Positions 25,129-34,611 of a DNA stretch of 64,000 nt are shown here, piece by piece (position 1 is the first letter of the stretch; each line of letters starts with the position of its first letter). Below the pieces are notes generated by a model. That model was not told the origin of the DNA. It saw only the letters and a list, made by a program, of their open reading frames with translations, and searched no databases. The translations under genes were made by a program, and so were the position numbers. The stretch covers positions 248,001-312,000 of the forward strand of contig JADIZV010000004.1 of the NCBI GenBank assembly GCA_016704565.1, given 5' to 3'. This DNA comes from Candidatus Phosphoribacter baldrii (GTDB lineage Bacteria; Actinomycetota; Actinomycetes; Actinomycetales; Dermatophilaceae).

Positions 25129-25171
25129 CCCTGCCGCGTTGACGCTGCCGCGTTGATGCTGCCGCGTTGCG
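25116..25171. repeat. Four 14-bp tandem units across the aminotransferase stop codon
   Basis: Units of the form GCTGCCGCGTTGAC run from 25116 to 25171 in four copies. The first unit contains the last codons and the TGA stop; later units repeat an in-frame-like tail beyond the stop. Confidence 0.8.
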
Positions 25172-25222
25172 GCGGACCGCCACCCGGAGGCGCACAGCCG
25201 CCTTGCGGCGAGGTGAACCGGG

Positions 25223-25831
25223 TCAGTGCGTGGGAGCCTGCGGGCCGGGCCGGCTCGATGCGGAGGCCCGCATCGCAGCCAGCAGGTCCCCCTCGCCGGC
25301 CGGCACCTCCTGGGTCTCGTTGGCGTCCCGTACCGGAGCCTGGTCGGTCACCCAGTAACGCCCGCCCGCCCGCTCCAGGTAGCGATAGTCGACGAGCTCT
25401 CGCCGCAGCGACGCGACGTCGTCGTGGCTGCGCCGCAACAGGTCGTTGACCTCCGGTTCGGCGTAGGTCCGTCCCGGTTCGAACCGGCGCAGCAGCTCCA
25501 GGAGCACGACGACCCGGGCCTTGCGCTTGGCCGGGATCGACCGAAGTCGCACGCCGTCGAAGAAGGCCCGCAGGGTCTTGTCGCGGAACACCTCGTCGGA
25601 CGTCCGGTCGACGCGAGCCGACGCGATCGTCCCGGGCGATCCGATGGTCTCGGGCGATCCGATGGTCTCGGACGAGACAGCCGTCGCGCTCGACCCGTCG
25701 ACCGGCAAAGGGTGCTCCGGACCTGCGGCCTCTCGTTCGAGGAGAAGGTCGGCCCGGGCCGCCGTGTAGGTCTGCCCGGTCTGGGCCATCCGGGCCCGAA
25801 CGAGCGCCTTGAAGTCGGCATCGGTGGTCAT
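25223..25831 (-). CDS. DUF2087-domain protein
   Basis: 202 residues. The N-terminus (about 1-35) resembles a short helical region seen in small uncharacterised proteins (FKALVRARMAQTGQTYTAARADLL). Residues about 105-180 form the DUF2087 domain with AKRKARVVVLLELLRRF and the wHTH-like SLRRELVDYRYLER. Between them an SPETIGSPGTI repeat comes from 18-bp tandem units. The ATG at 25831 follows GGAAAG at good spacing. The function is unknown; a DNA-binding role is possible. Confidence 0.7.
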   Translation of the reverse strand: MTTDADFKALVRARMAQTGQTYTAARADLLLEREAAGPEHPLPVDGSSATAVSSETIGSPETIGSPGTIASARVDRTSDEVFRDKTLRAFFDGVRLRSIPAKRKARVVVLLELLRRFEPGRTYAEPEVNDLLRRSHDDVASLRRELVDYRYLERAGGRYWVTDQAPVRDANETQEVPAGEGDLLAAMRASASSRPGPQAPTH

Positions 25832-26141
25832 CGGCATCGCTTTCCGGCTGCCCACGGCCCCAGCCCGTCGTCGCAGCCTCCGGCGTCGCAACGATGAGAT
25901 CGACCCGAGGATGTGCTCCCCTTCGCCGTGGTGTGCGCTGGCTGGGGCCGGCACCGGCTGGGCGTCAGGATGCGCCACTGCCCTCACCCTGTCAGTCACA
26001 CACCCAGCCGGTCAACCGAGTTCGCGCGGCGGTCAACGAAGTTCGGCCGACGCGTGACGAAAAGAACCAGCGACGGAACGGCGTTCGGCGGCGCCAGCCC
26101 AATTCAGCGCCGATTCTCGGGTCCACCAGGTGCGAGCGCGG
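25832..26141. other. Gene-free interval upstream of the DUF2087 gene
   Basis: I see no convincing gene here. It contains the likely promoter of the DUF2087 gene and, at 26025-26130, a tract with relatively many A and T bases. The rest of the gap (26142-26185) is the terminator hairpin described separately. Confidence 0.6.
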
Positions 26142-26185
26142 CGGTGTGCGGTTGAGGGGATGATCACCCCGTCAACCGCACACCG
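26142..26185 (-). terminator. Terminator of the DinG-like helicase gene
   Basis: Perfect 14-bp arms CGGTGTGCGGTTGA (26142-26155) and its complement (26172-26185), with an inner GGGG/CCCC pairing, lie 11 bases after the stop. Confidence 0.88.
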
Positions 26186-26196
26186 TCGCGCCCGTC

Positions 26197-28461
26197 CTAG
26201 TCGAAACCGAACGTCGGCTCGCCGATCTCCAGCCCCAGTTGGGTCAGCCGGGCCTGGATGACCTCCTCAGACAACTCGAAATGCTCGACGAGCTCGTCCA
26301 AACCGATCCCCGCCTCCGCAGCGTCGCGCAGCTCGGCGTCCTGGGCCGTCGTCCACGCGTGGCCGCCCGTGACCGCGGTCCGCGGCGAGGGCGCCACCGG
26401 GGGCGGTCCGGCGACCGGCCGCGGATCGCTTACGTCCTCGTCGCCCTCCTCCCCCATCGGGTATGCCGCGGGCGCACCTCCCAGCCCCCGTGCGGTCGGT
26501 TCGGCGACCGGGTGCGGCGCAGGAGCCACCTCGTCGAGACGCCGCAGGGCAGCGAGCACCTTCTCCCGGTCGGTCGTCGGCCAGAAGGGGGGCAGCGAGC
26601 GTTGTAGGAACCCGGCATACCGAGCCGTCGTCATCCGGGAGTCGAGGAAGGCGACGACGCCCCGGTCGTCCGAGCTACGGACGAGCCGTCCCGCCCCTTG
26701 GGCGAGCCGTAGCGCCGCATGCGTCGCCGACACGGCCATGAAGCCGTTGCCGCCCATCCGGGCGATCGCCTGGGTCCGGGCCGAGGCCAGCGGATCGTCG
26801 GGTCGAGGGAAGGGGATCCGGTCGATGACGACCAGTTGGCACGACGAACCCGGGACGTCGACACCCTGCCACAGGCTCAGCGTCCCGAACAGACACGTCG
26901 TGGCATTGCGAGCGAACTGCCGCACGAGAGTAGCGATCTGGTCCTCGCCCTGGCAGAGGATCTCGATCCCGACCCCGCCCGCGGAGAAGCGTTCCCGCAG
27001 CTCCTCGGTCGCTGCCTGAGCCGCCCGCATCGAGGAGAAGAGCCCGAGGGTCCGCCCGCCGGCGGCCCGCACCAGCGCCTCCAGCTCGTCCAGCGCCTCG
27101 GTCGGCGTGCCGTCGCGCCCGGGAGGCGGCAGGTGCGCCGCGACATAGGCGATGGCCTGGCGCGGATAGTCGAAGGGCGACCCGACGTCCAGGCCGGTCC
27201 AAGCCGGCGCACCCTCACCGCGCAAGCCCATCGTCCCGGCGACCGCGTCGAAGGACCCGCCCAGCTCCAAGGTGGCCGAGGTCATGACCACCGTCCGGTC
27301 GGCCAGCACCTTGTCGCGCACGAGCATCGCGACACTCATCGGAGCGACCCGCAGCACCGCCCCGCGCCTGGGCTCGTGGGAGAGCCAGACGACGTCCAGC
27401 TCGCGCCCCTCCAGGATCCGAGCAGCGTTGTCGAACACCTCGTCCACGGCGGCCCGAGCGACCTGCAGGGCACCATCGGGCTCGGCTCCCGCCTCCGGTT
27501 TGAGGTCGCTCTGCATGCCCCGCGCCACATCTCGAACGCGGGTCAGGGCCAGCACCAGCGCGTCGGGCAGCGCGAGGACCCGGCCCTCCGGCATACCGTC
27601 AAGGACCGAGCCGAGCAGGTCGGCGACCTGCGTCGCCTCCTCGGACCGGTCGCTGCGCTTGCCTGCCCGCCGGGCCGCGCCGTTGACCATCCCCGCGGTC
27701 AGCTCATCGGTGATGGTCGAGGTGACCCGCTCGACGAGCTCGTGTGCCTCGTCGACGATGAGCACGTCGTGCTCGGGCAACATCTGGCGACCCTCGAACG
27801 AGTCGATCGCCATGAACGAGTGGTTGGTGACGATGACATCGACGTCGGCCGCAGCCGCCCGAGAGCGCTCGACGAAGCACGCGGTGACGAGCGGACACTT
27901 CCCGCCGAGGCACTCGTGAGCGTCGACGGACACCTGGCGCCAGGCCCGGTCGGAGACCCCAGGGACGAGCTCGTCACGGTCACCGGACTCGGTGATATCC
28001 GCCCAGGTCCGCAGCCGGACGACCTCCTGGCCGAGCCGCCCAACCGCACGGTCCACATCCCCGACGCCCAGCAGAGCGTCCTCCTCGTCGGGGAAGCCGC
28101 CTTCGAGCTTGTGCAGACACAGGTAGTTCCGTCGGCCCTTGACCATGGCGAAGGTCGGCCGCCGCCCGAGCAGCGGCGCCACGGCCGTCGCCAACCGAGG
28201 CAGGTCGCGGTCGATGATCTGGGCCTGCAGCGCGAGGGTCGCGGTCGCCACAACGGCGGGCTTGCCCGTGTCGAAGGCGTGCTGCACCGCCGGCACGAGG
28301 TAGGCCAGCGACTTCCCCGTCCCGGTCCCGGCCTGGACGAGGAGGTGCTCGCGCGCGGAGATGGCGCGCTCGACGGCATACGCCATCTGCACCTGCCCCG
28401 GACGCTCGGTGCCGCCGACCCCGGCCACGGCGGCGCGTAGCAAGGCATCGAGCGTGGACAC
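26197..28461 (-). CDS. DinG/YoaA-family ATP-dependent DNA helicase
   Basis: 754 residues. This superfamily 2, XPD-like 5'-3' helicase probably works in repair. Walker A is QAGTGTGKSLAYL, the DEAH box is IVDEAHELVE, and four Cys around residues 115-205 (NYLCLHK, HECLGGKCPLVTAC) form the iron-sulfur site. C-terminal motifs QGAGRLVRSSDD and MTTARYAGFL are intact. The GTG start is preceded at six bases by TACAGT. In relatives this gene often neighbours lexA, which is not seen here. Confidence 0.92.
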   Translation of the reverse strand: MSTLDALLRAAVAGVGGTERPGQVQMAYAVERAISAREHLLVQAGTGTGKSLAYLVPAVQHAFDTGKPAVVATATLALQAQIIDRDLPRLATAVAPLLGRRPTFAMVKGRRNYLCLHKLEGGFPDEEDALLGVGDVDRAVGRLGQEVVRLRTWADITESGDRDELVPGVSDRAWRQVSVDAHECLGGKCPLVTACFVERSRAAAADVDVIVTNHSFMAIDSFEGRQMLPEHDVLIVDEAHELVERVTSTITDELTAGMVNGAARRAGKRSDRSEEATQVADLLGSVLDGMPEGRVLALPDALVLALTRVRDVARGMQSDLKPEAGAEPDGALQVARAAVDEVFDNAARILEGRELDVVWLSHEPRRGAVLRVAPMSVAMLVRDKVLADRTVVMTSATLELGGSFDAVAGTMGLRGEGAPAWTGLDVGSPFDYPRQAIAYVAAHLPPPGRDGTPTEALDELEALVRAAGGRTLGLFSSMRAAQAATEELRERFSAGGVGIEILCQGEDQIATLVRQFARNATTCLFGTLSLWQGVDVPGSSCQLVVIDRIPFPRPDDPLASARTQAIARMGGNGFMAVSATHAALRLAQGAGRLVRSSDDRGVVAFLDSRMTTARYAGFLQRSLPPFWPTTDREKVLAALRRLDEVAPAPHPVAEPTARGLGGAPAAYPMGEEGDEDVSDPRPVAGPPPVAPSPRTAVTGGHAWTTAQDAELRDAAEAGIGLDELVEHFELSEEVIQARLTQLGLEIGEPTFGFD

Positions 28462-28467
28462 CGAGCC

Positions 28468-28473
28468 ACTGTA
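28468..28473 (-). promoter_or_regulatory. -10 box for the leaderless DinG-like gene
   Basis: TACAGT on the minus strand lies six bases before the GTG at 28461 and overlaps a copy of GTATGCCG (28471). Confidence 0.55.
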
Positions 28474-28566
28474 TGCCGTGCCGCCGACTCCCAGCCGCCG
28501 ACATCCCCAGCCGTCCCCACTCGCGGCGGGGCGGGAAACCGGAGGCGCCGCCAGCCGTAGTCGGAG

Positions 28567-28572
28567 TAGCGT
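28567..28572 (+). promoter_or_regulatory. -10 box for the MFS gene
   Basis: TAGCGT lies nine bases before the GTG at 28582. Confidence 0.5.
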
Positions 28573-28581
28573 CTCCCCCTT

Positions 28582-29814
28582 GTGAGCGGGTTACGGGAAC
28601 GGGTGCTGCCCAGGCGGCTCGGACACGACTACTCGCTGCTGCTGGGCTCAGCGTGGGTGAGCAACATCGGCGACGGGATCGCGCTGGCCGCCGGCCCACT
28701 GCTCATGGCTTCCCTCACGCGCGACCCCATGCTCATCGCGGCGGCCGCGCTCCTGCAACGCCTGCCGTGGCTGCTGTTCGGCCTGTATGCCGGTGTGCTG
28801 GCCGACCGCCTCGACCGCAAGCGCATGGTGGTCGCCGTCGACCTGGCCCGGGCGCTCGTGCTGGTGTTCTTCACCGTCGCCCTGGTCGGTGGTCCGGTGC
28901 ATGTGGGGCTGGTCCTGGCGGTGATGTTCCTGCTCGGGACCGCGGAGACCTTCGCCGACACCGCCTCCCCCACGCTGCTCCCGATGGTGGTCGACAAGGC
29001 CGACCTCGGCATCGCCAACGCCCGCCTGACCGCTGCCTACCTGACGATGAACCAGCTCGTCGCCCCACCGATCGGAGCGGCCCTGTTCGCCGTGGGCACT
29101 GCCGTGCCGTTCGGCACCCAAGCGGTGTGCGTGGCGTTCGGCGCCCTGCTTGTCGGCCGGATGCGGGTGCCCGGGTTGCCCGAGCGGAGCGAGCCCAGCC
29201 ACGTGCGGCGGGACATCGCCGAAGGCTTCCGGTGGCTGTGGGCCAACGGCCCGGTGCGCACCTTGGCGCTGACCATCCTCGCGTTCAACGTCACGTGGGG
29301 TGCCGCGTGGTCGGTCCTCGTGCTCCTCGCCCAGGATCGACTGGGGCTGGGGCCGGTCGGGTTCGGGGTGCTCACGACGGCGATCGCGGTGGGCGGGCTG
29401 GTGAGCACCGCGGCATACGACTGGCTGGAGCGGCGGTTCTCGCTCGCGGCGCTGATGCGCGCGTGCCTGCTGACCGAGACCCTCGTCCACCTGGGGCTGG
29501 CGACGACCACGTCGGCGGCCGTCGCCCTCGTCGTCATGGTCGCCTTCGGGATGGAGGCCTTCGTGTGGGGCACCACGGCCCGCGCGGTGCGGCAGCGGGC
29601 GGTGCCGATGGAGTTCCAGGGACGGGTCGGCAGCGTCTATGTGCTCGGTTTGATGGGCGGGCTCGTCGTCGGTCAGGCGCTCGGCGGCGTGCTCGCGTCG
29701 GCGTGGGGCGTCACCGCGCCGTTCTGGTTCGCCTTCGTCGGGTCGGCGCTCCTACTGGCCCTCATCTGGCGCGAACTGGCCCGCATCGCGCACGCGGGAG
29801 TCGACGAGCCCTGA
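28582..29814 (+). CDS. MFS transporter
   Basis: 410 residues with about twelve hydrophobic helices. The loop between helices 2 and 3 carries AGVLADRLDRKRMV, the classic MFS motif A. It resembles the enterobactin-exporter/EntS-like MFS branch (MFS_3), but the substrate is unknown. It lies divergent to the helicase gene. Confidence 0.87.
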   Translation: MSGLRERVLPRRLGHDYSLLLGSAWVSNIGDGIALAAGPLLMASLTRDPMLIAAAALLQRLPWLLFGLYAGVLADRLDRKRMVVAVDLARALVLVFFTVALVGGPVHVGLVLAVMFLLGTAETFADTASPTLLPMVVDKADLGIANARLTAAYLTMNQLVAPPIGAALFAVGTAVPFGTQAVCVAFGALLVGRMRVPGLPERSEPSHVRRDIAEGFRWLWANGPVRTLALTILAFNVTWGAAWSVLVLLAQDRLGLGPVGFGVLTTAIAVGGLVSTAAYDWLERRFSLAALMRACLLTETLVHLGLATTTSAAVALVVMVAFGMEAFVWGTTARAVRQRAVPMEFQGRVGSVYVLGLMGGLVVGQALGGVLASAWGVTAPFWFAFVGSALLLALIWRELARIAHAGVDEP

Positions 29815-29939
29815 CCACCAGCCCGGCCGCAGTGGCCTCGGGTGGCACGGACCGCCGGATCGATAGCCACTGGATCAGATCAGTCGCCGCGGGACCAGGA
29901 GACCCCGGAGCAGTCACCGCCGGACCGGTAGCCGCAGGG

Positions 29940-31308
29940 TCAGTACCAGTGCGGAGTGCGGGACTGCCACATGTCCCAGGCCGCGCACGGGGTGCCATAC
30001 CGACCCTTGATGTAGCCCAGGCCCCAGGTGATCTGGGTTGCGGGGTTGATCAGCCAGTCGGCTCCGGCTGTGGCCATCTTGGTGCCGGGCAGGGCCTGCG
30101 GGATGCCGTAGGCGCTGGAGTAGGGGTTGTCGGCCGCCCAGTACCAGCTGCTCTCCTTCTGCCACAACGTCTCCAGGCAGGTCCACTGGCTGGAGTCGAA
30201 GCCGAACTTGGGCAGGAGTTGTTGAGCCACCGTCTTGGGGTTCTTCTGCGCCCAGAGGATCTGCGGGTCCGTGGTCTTCGGCGGAACTGATGTCGAGGGC
30301 GACGAGGAGCTGGTCGGTGATGTCGAGCTCGCGCTCGACGTTGTCGGCTTCGTCGTCGACGGGCTCGGCTTGGCCGTGGTCGTGCTCGGCTTGGCCGTGG
30401 TCGGGCTCGGCCTCGCGGCAGCGGCTGCTGCGGCCGCCGCCGCACGTGCGGCTGCCTCGCGCGCCGCCTTCTCAGCGGCCGCCTGTTCGGCCGCCTTGGC
30501 GGCTGCCGCCGCGGCAAGACCATCAAGACGCTGCTGCTGGATGTCCTCGGACGTGTTCTGCAGGGCCGCCAGCTCGGTCACCATGGCCCGCTGCCGTGCG
30601 GCCAGGTCGTTGAGGGCGCCGGTGGCGGCGTCGAGCTCAGCCTGCATGCTGGCCAACGACTCCGCTTGTGCCGCCGCGGCTTCCGCAAGCACCCGACTGC
30701 GTTCTTGCGCCACGGCCGTCGCTGAGTCGGCGACTCCGGCCAGCATGGTGGCATCGCGCAGCTGCCGGTCCAGCGCCCCGGCAGCATCCTCGAGGTACTG
30801 AGCCAGGTCGACGGCCCGCTGCGGGCCTTCCGAGCCCAACAGGCCCAGGAGCAGCTCGCCAGTGCTGCCGTTCTGCTCGTATGCCGCCGCCGCCGTCCGG
30901 ACCCAAGGCGTCGTGGGCGGCAAGGGCGGCAGCAGTGGCCCGGTCGGCCTCGGCTTGGGCCAGGCGCGAGGCCTCGGTGGCGCGCTCGACGGCTGCTTCC
31001 GCGGCGGCATACGCGGCGGCGGCGCGGTTGACCGCGTGCTGGCGCAGCGCCGCTTCAGCACTGGCGGCCTGGTAGCCGACCTCCAACTCGGCGACGCGCG
31101 ACTGTTGGCTGGTCACCGCGGCCTTGGCGGCCTCCACCTGGGCCTGGCTGGGGGTCACCGGGGACGGCGAACCGGCCGCCAGGGCGGCTTGCGACATCGT
31201 GGACGACACACTCACGGCGAGTGTGACGACCCAGATCCCCCGGAGCAGTCGGCGTGGCCTCGACAATCCGCGTGATACGGACCGCCGACGGCGCAGGCGT
31301 GCCTGCAT
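29940..31308 (-). pseudogene. Secreted coiled-coil lytic transglycosylase, frameshifted
   Basis: Two overlapping frames together encode one protein of about 455 residues. The first (31308 down to about 30905) has a signal peptide (about 1-45, ending AALAA) and a long Ala/Gln coiled coil. The second (from about 30900 to 29940) continues with EQNGSTGELLLGLLG, more coiled coil, a Thr/Ser/Pro linker and a C-terminal SLT-like domain with the catalytic Glu in LWQKESSWYW, then AYGIPQALPGTKMA. The switch falls near the CCC at 30902-30904; losing one base there joins both frames. It may be a true mutation or a sequencing error. The predicted role is peptidoglycan cleavage outside the membrane. Confidence 0.8.
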
Positions 31309-31454
31309 TGGACCTCCATCGTTCGGACAGCGCCCAACGATAGCGAGATCTCACCAATTCCACCATAGGTCACAACGACCTCACTGGCCCCGCGCGACAC
31401 GCCGACGACGCCCGACGTTTTCGCCACCCGTCCCCCCCACGGCTCGGCGACGCC

Positions 31455-32942
31455 CTAGACCCGGTATGCCGCCAGCGCACCGAGCGCTTGTTCGTGCACC
31501 TTGGCGTGCACCCGGGTCCCGGCCTCGACATGTTCGACCTCGAGGACCTCGCCGTGCTCGTGGATCCGGCTGAGCAGGTCGCCTCGGTCATAGGGGATGA
31601 GCAACTCGACCTGCACGTCGGGTTTGGGCAGCGCCTCGGCGACGAGCGCGAGGAGCGCCTCCAACCCCTCCCCCGTCCGGGCCGACACGACAACCGAGTG
31701 CTTGTGGGTGCGGGTGAGCCGGTCGATGACCTCGGGGTCGGCGACGTCGGCCTTGTTGATGACGATGACCTCGGGGACATCCCCGGCCCCCTCGACGCCG
31801 GCGAGCACCTCGCGGACCGCGGCGATCTGGCCCTCGGGATCGGGGTGCGAGCCGTCGACGACGTGCAGCAACAGGTCGGCGTCGGCCACCTCCTCGAGCG
31901 TGGAGCGGAATGCCTCGACAAGTTGATGGGGCAGGGAGCGGACGAAGCCGACCGTGTCGACGAGGGTGTACTCCCGCCCGTCGGCGGTTTCGGCCCGCCG
32001 GACCGTCGGGTCCAACGTGGCGAACAGCTGGTTCTCCACCAGAACCCCGGCTCCGGTGATCCGGTTGAGGATCGAGGACTTGCCGGCGTTCGTGTAGCCG
32101 GCGATCGCCACACTCGGCACGTGGCCGGCCCGCCGCGAGTGCCGCTTGGTGTCCCGGCCGGTCTTCATCGCGGCGATATCGCGCTTGAGTTTGGCGATCC
32201 GGGAGTTGATCCGGCGCCGGTCCAGCTCGATCTTGGTCTCGCCGGGGCCTCGCGACCCGATGCCCTCACCACCGGCGACCCGTCCACCGGCCTGGCGGCT
32301 CATCGACTCACCCCACCCGCGCAGGCGCGGCAGGAGGTACTGCAACTGCGCAAGCTCGACCTGGGCCTTGCCCTCCCGGCTCTGGGCGTGCTGGGCGAAG
32401 ATGTCGAGGATGAGGGCGGTCCGGTCGATGACCTTGACCTTGACGACGTCCTCCAGGGCGCGACGCTGACCCGGCGACAGCTCGCCGTCGCAGATCACCG
32501 TGTCGGCCCCTTCGGCCAGGACAATGTCGCGCAGCTCCTGGGCCTTGCCCTTGCCGAGGAAGGTCGCCGGGTCGGGCCGCTGGCGCCGCTGCAGCACCCC
32601 GTCGAGCACCGTGGACCCGGCCGTCTCGGCGAGCGCCGCGAGCTCGCGAATGGAGTTCTCCGCGTCCTGGGCGCTGCCTTCGGTCCAGACGCCGGCCAGG
32701 ACGACACGCTCCAGCCGCAACTGGCGGTATTCGACCTCGGTGACGTCCTGCAGTTCGGTGGACAGGCCGGCGACGCGGCGCAGCGCCGCGCGCTCCTCGC
32801 GCTCGAGCTGGTCGCCGTCGTAGGACCCGAGGTCGCCGTCGACGCCGCCCGGGTATGCCGCGTCACCCCACCCCTGCGGGTCGAGGTCGTCATCGGCAAG
32901 CGCTGAAGCCTTGCCGGCCAGCAGATCTGATCGTCGTGTCAT
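31455..32942 (-). CDS. hflX: GTPase HflX
   Basis: 495 residues. This ribosome-associated GTPase splits stalled ribosomes. The N-terminal HflX domain includes DPATFLGKGKAQEL and the linker GGRVAGGEGIGSRGPGETK; the G domain has G1 AGYTNAGKSSILN, G3 VDTVGFVRSLP and NKAD. An actinobacterial N-terminal extension of about 60 acidic residues is present. It belongs to the conserved miaB-miaA-dapF-hflX series, separated here from dapF by two inserted genes. Confidence 0.95.
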   Translation of the reverse strand: MTRRSDLLAGKASALADDDLDPQGWGDAAYPGGVDGDLGSYDGDQLEREERAALRRVAGLSTELQDVTEVEYRQLRLERVVLAGVWTEGSAQDAENSIRELAALAETAGSTVLDGVLQRRQRPDPATFLGKGKAQELRDIVLAEGADTVICDGELSPGQRRALEDVVKVKVIDRTALILDIFAQHAQSREGKAQVELAQLQYLLPRLRGWGESMSRQAGGRVAGGEGIGSRGPGETKIELDRRRINSRIAKLKRDIAAMKTGRDTKRHSRRAGHVPSVAIAGYTNAGKSSILNRITGAGVLVENQLFATLDPTVRRAETADGREYTLVDTVGFVRSLPHQLVEAFRSTLEEVADADLLLHVVDGSHPDPEGQIAAVREVLAGVEGAGDVPEVIVINKADVADPEVIDRLTRTHKHSVVVSARTGEGLEALLALVAEALPKPDVQVELLIPYDRGDLLSRIHEHGEVLEVEHVEAGTRVHAKVHEQALGALAAYRV

Positions 32943-32987
32943 CGTGGCTCTAGCCTCGCACGGCCGACGCCGGGTCGACCAACCGTT

Positions 32988-32993
32988 TAGGTT
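32988..32993 (+). promoter_or_regulatory. -10 box for the leaderless methyltransferase gene
   Basis: TAGGTT lies eight bases before the ATG at 33002. Confidence 0.6.
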
Positions 32994-33001
32994 GGTGGGC
33001 G

Positions 33002-33604
33002 ATGAGCGAGCAGGAGCACTACTTCACCGCGGCGCCGGCCACCCCCGAGGAGCGCCGCCCCCTCACCGTCGAGCTGGCCGGGCGCCGGGTCACTGTCGCG
33101 ACGGCGGCCGGGATCTTCTCCCCCGACCGGGTCGACATCGGCACCGCGGTCCTCTTGGCGCAGGCCCCCGTCCCGCCGACGGAGGGGACGCTGCTGGACC
33201 TCGGCTGCGGCTGGGGACCCGTCGCCCTCACCTTGGGGATGGTGTCACCCGACGCCGACGTGTATGCCGTGGACGTCAACGAGCGCGCCCTGGCCCTCGC
33301 TCGGGACAACGCGGCATCGTTGGGGCTCAACCGGATTCGGGTATGCCGCCCCGACGAGGTGCCCGGCGACGTGCGGTTCGCGAGCATCTGGTCCAACCCC
33401 CCGATCCGGGTCGGCAAGGCCGTCCTGCACGACCTGTTGCGCACCTGGCTGCCGCGGCTGGAAGCCGACGGGACGGCATACCTCGTGGTCCAGAAGAACC
33501 TCGGAAGTGACTCCCTGCAGCGGTGGATCGCCGCCGAGTTGGGTATGCCGTGCGAGCGCTACGCGACCTCGCGGGGTTTCCGGGTGCTCGCCGTCACCCA
33601 CTGA
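33002..33604 (+). CDS. Class I SAM-dependent methyltransferase (RsmC-like)
   Basis: 200 residues. Motif I is LLDLGCGWGPV and motif IV is SNPPIR, the N-P-P pattern of MTS/RsmC-type enzymes that methylate rRNA guanine. It is much shorter than E. coli RsmC and lacks its N-terminal domain, as is usual for the actinobacterial version. The last 11 bases overlap the convergent kinase gene. Two copies of GTATGCCG fall within 80 bases (33260, 33340). Confidence 0.85.
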   Translation: MSEQEHYFTAAPATPEERRPLTVELAGRRVTVATAAGIFSPDRVDIGTAVLLAQAPVPPTEGTLLDLGCGWGPVALTLGMVSPDADVYAVDVNERALALARDNAASLGLNRIRVCRPDEVPGDVRFASIWSNPPIRVGKAVLHDLLRTWLPRLEADGTAYLVVQKNLGSDSLQRWIAAELGMPCERYATSRGFRVLAVTH

Positions 33605-34535
33605 CCGGCGAAGCGGCGGCCGCCACCTCGGCGGCGCGCAGCATCGCCGCGCCAATGTCGGACATCCCAACGGAAAGCAGGAGCAGGCCGGTCGACACCC
33701 GTTCGATGGCCCCCCACTCCCAGATCGCGACCGGGTCGGTGCCGGTGCGCCGGGCCAGCCAGGTCGTCCACGCCCAAGGATCACCGGAGAGCAGGTGGTC
33801 GGGGTCCTCACGCAGCAGGATGCCCAAATCCGCTTCCGGCTCCGCGAGCAGTCCGTCTGGGTCGACGAGCGCATAGCCCCCGTCATGACGACGCAGGGCG
33901 TTCCACGCGTGGATGTCCGCATGAACAAGGACGGCCCGCGCCGTTGAGTGCGCGTCGGCCCGTCGCCGGGCGCACCCCAGGGCATAGTCGACCGCCGGGC
34001 GGGAGCAGGCACCCTCGAACTCGGACCAGAGTCGTTCGACGAAGTCGACGAGATAGCGGGCCTTCTCCGCCCCGGTCGGAAGGCCAGAGTCGGCGGCGGG
34101 ACGCCATACCTGCGTGGCCAGGTCGGCGAGGATCTCCTGCCGCCGCCAGAAGCTGGACCCGGCATCGGCCAGCGACGAGCCGAGTCGCTCGACGAGCAAG
34201 GCCCCACGCGTGGCGTCGTCTCGCAACAGCCGGGCGCAGCCCTGCCCGTCCGCGAGGCGCAAGGTGGTGATCTCGTGTCGCGCCGCGTCGAGCCCTTGTG
34301 GGAGAACGAGTTTGAGCACGGCGAGCTCACCGTCCGCGGTCGTGGCTTCGGCGACGAAAGCCTCCGTGCCGCCGCCGAGAGCCCTCCCGACGGTGATCTT
34401 CCAGTCGCGTTCCAGACCGGCGACCAACTCGGGGAGCGCGTCCAACCACCACTGAGCACCGGCTCGAGCGGCCTTGTGCACTACCGGTTCGGGGACGCTC
34501 AGGGGGTGTGTCCGAGCGGTTCGGTGGCGCTGCAC
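33594..34535 (-). CDS. Aminoglycoside/hydroxyurea-type phosphotransferase
   Basis: About 313 residues in the streptomycin 6-kinase-like family. Catalytic HxDxxxxN is present as HADIHAWN, followed by LVDPDGLLAEPEADLG. The Gly-rich loop is ALGGGTEAFVA with the ATP Lys in LAVLKLVL. I chose the GTG at 34535 because longer starts run into dapF; the exact start is uncertain. The physiological substrate is unknown, and resistance should not be assumed. Confidence 0.78.
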   Translation of the reverse strand: MQRHRTARTHPLSVPEPVVHKAARAGAQWWLDALPELVAGLERDWKITVGRALGGGTEAFVAEATTADGELAVLKLVLPQGLDAARHEITTLRLADGQGCARLLRDDATRGALLVERLGSSLADAGSSFWRRQEILADLATQVWRPAADSGLPTGAEKARYLVDFVERLWSEFEGACSRPAVDYALGCARRRADAHSTARAVLVHADIHAWNALRRHDGGYALVDPDGLLAEPEADLGILLREDPDHLLSGDPWAWTTWLARRTGTDPVAIWEWGAIERVSTGLLLLSVGMSDIGAAMLRAAEVAAAASPVSG

Positions 34536-34611
34536 ACCGTCACTGATCTCCGCACCGAGCCGTGAGCCAGGGTGGCCCAGCGGTTCCGGTGTCGGCTCGG
34601 TTTCGGGCTCC

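Noticed and set aside
33594..34535. Defective kinase because HADIH differs from the usual HGDLH
   Set aside because: The general HxDxxxxN pattern is preserved, with Asp and Asn in place, so the active site looks intact.
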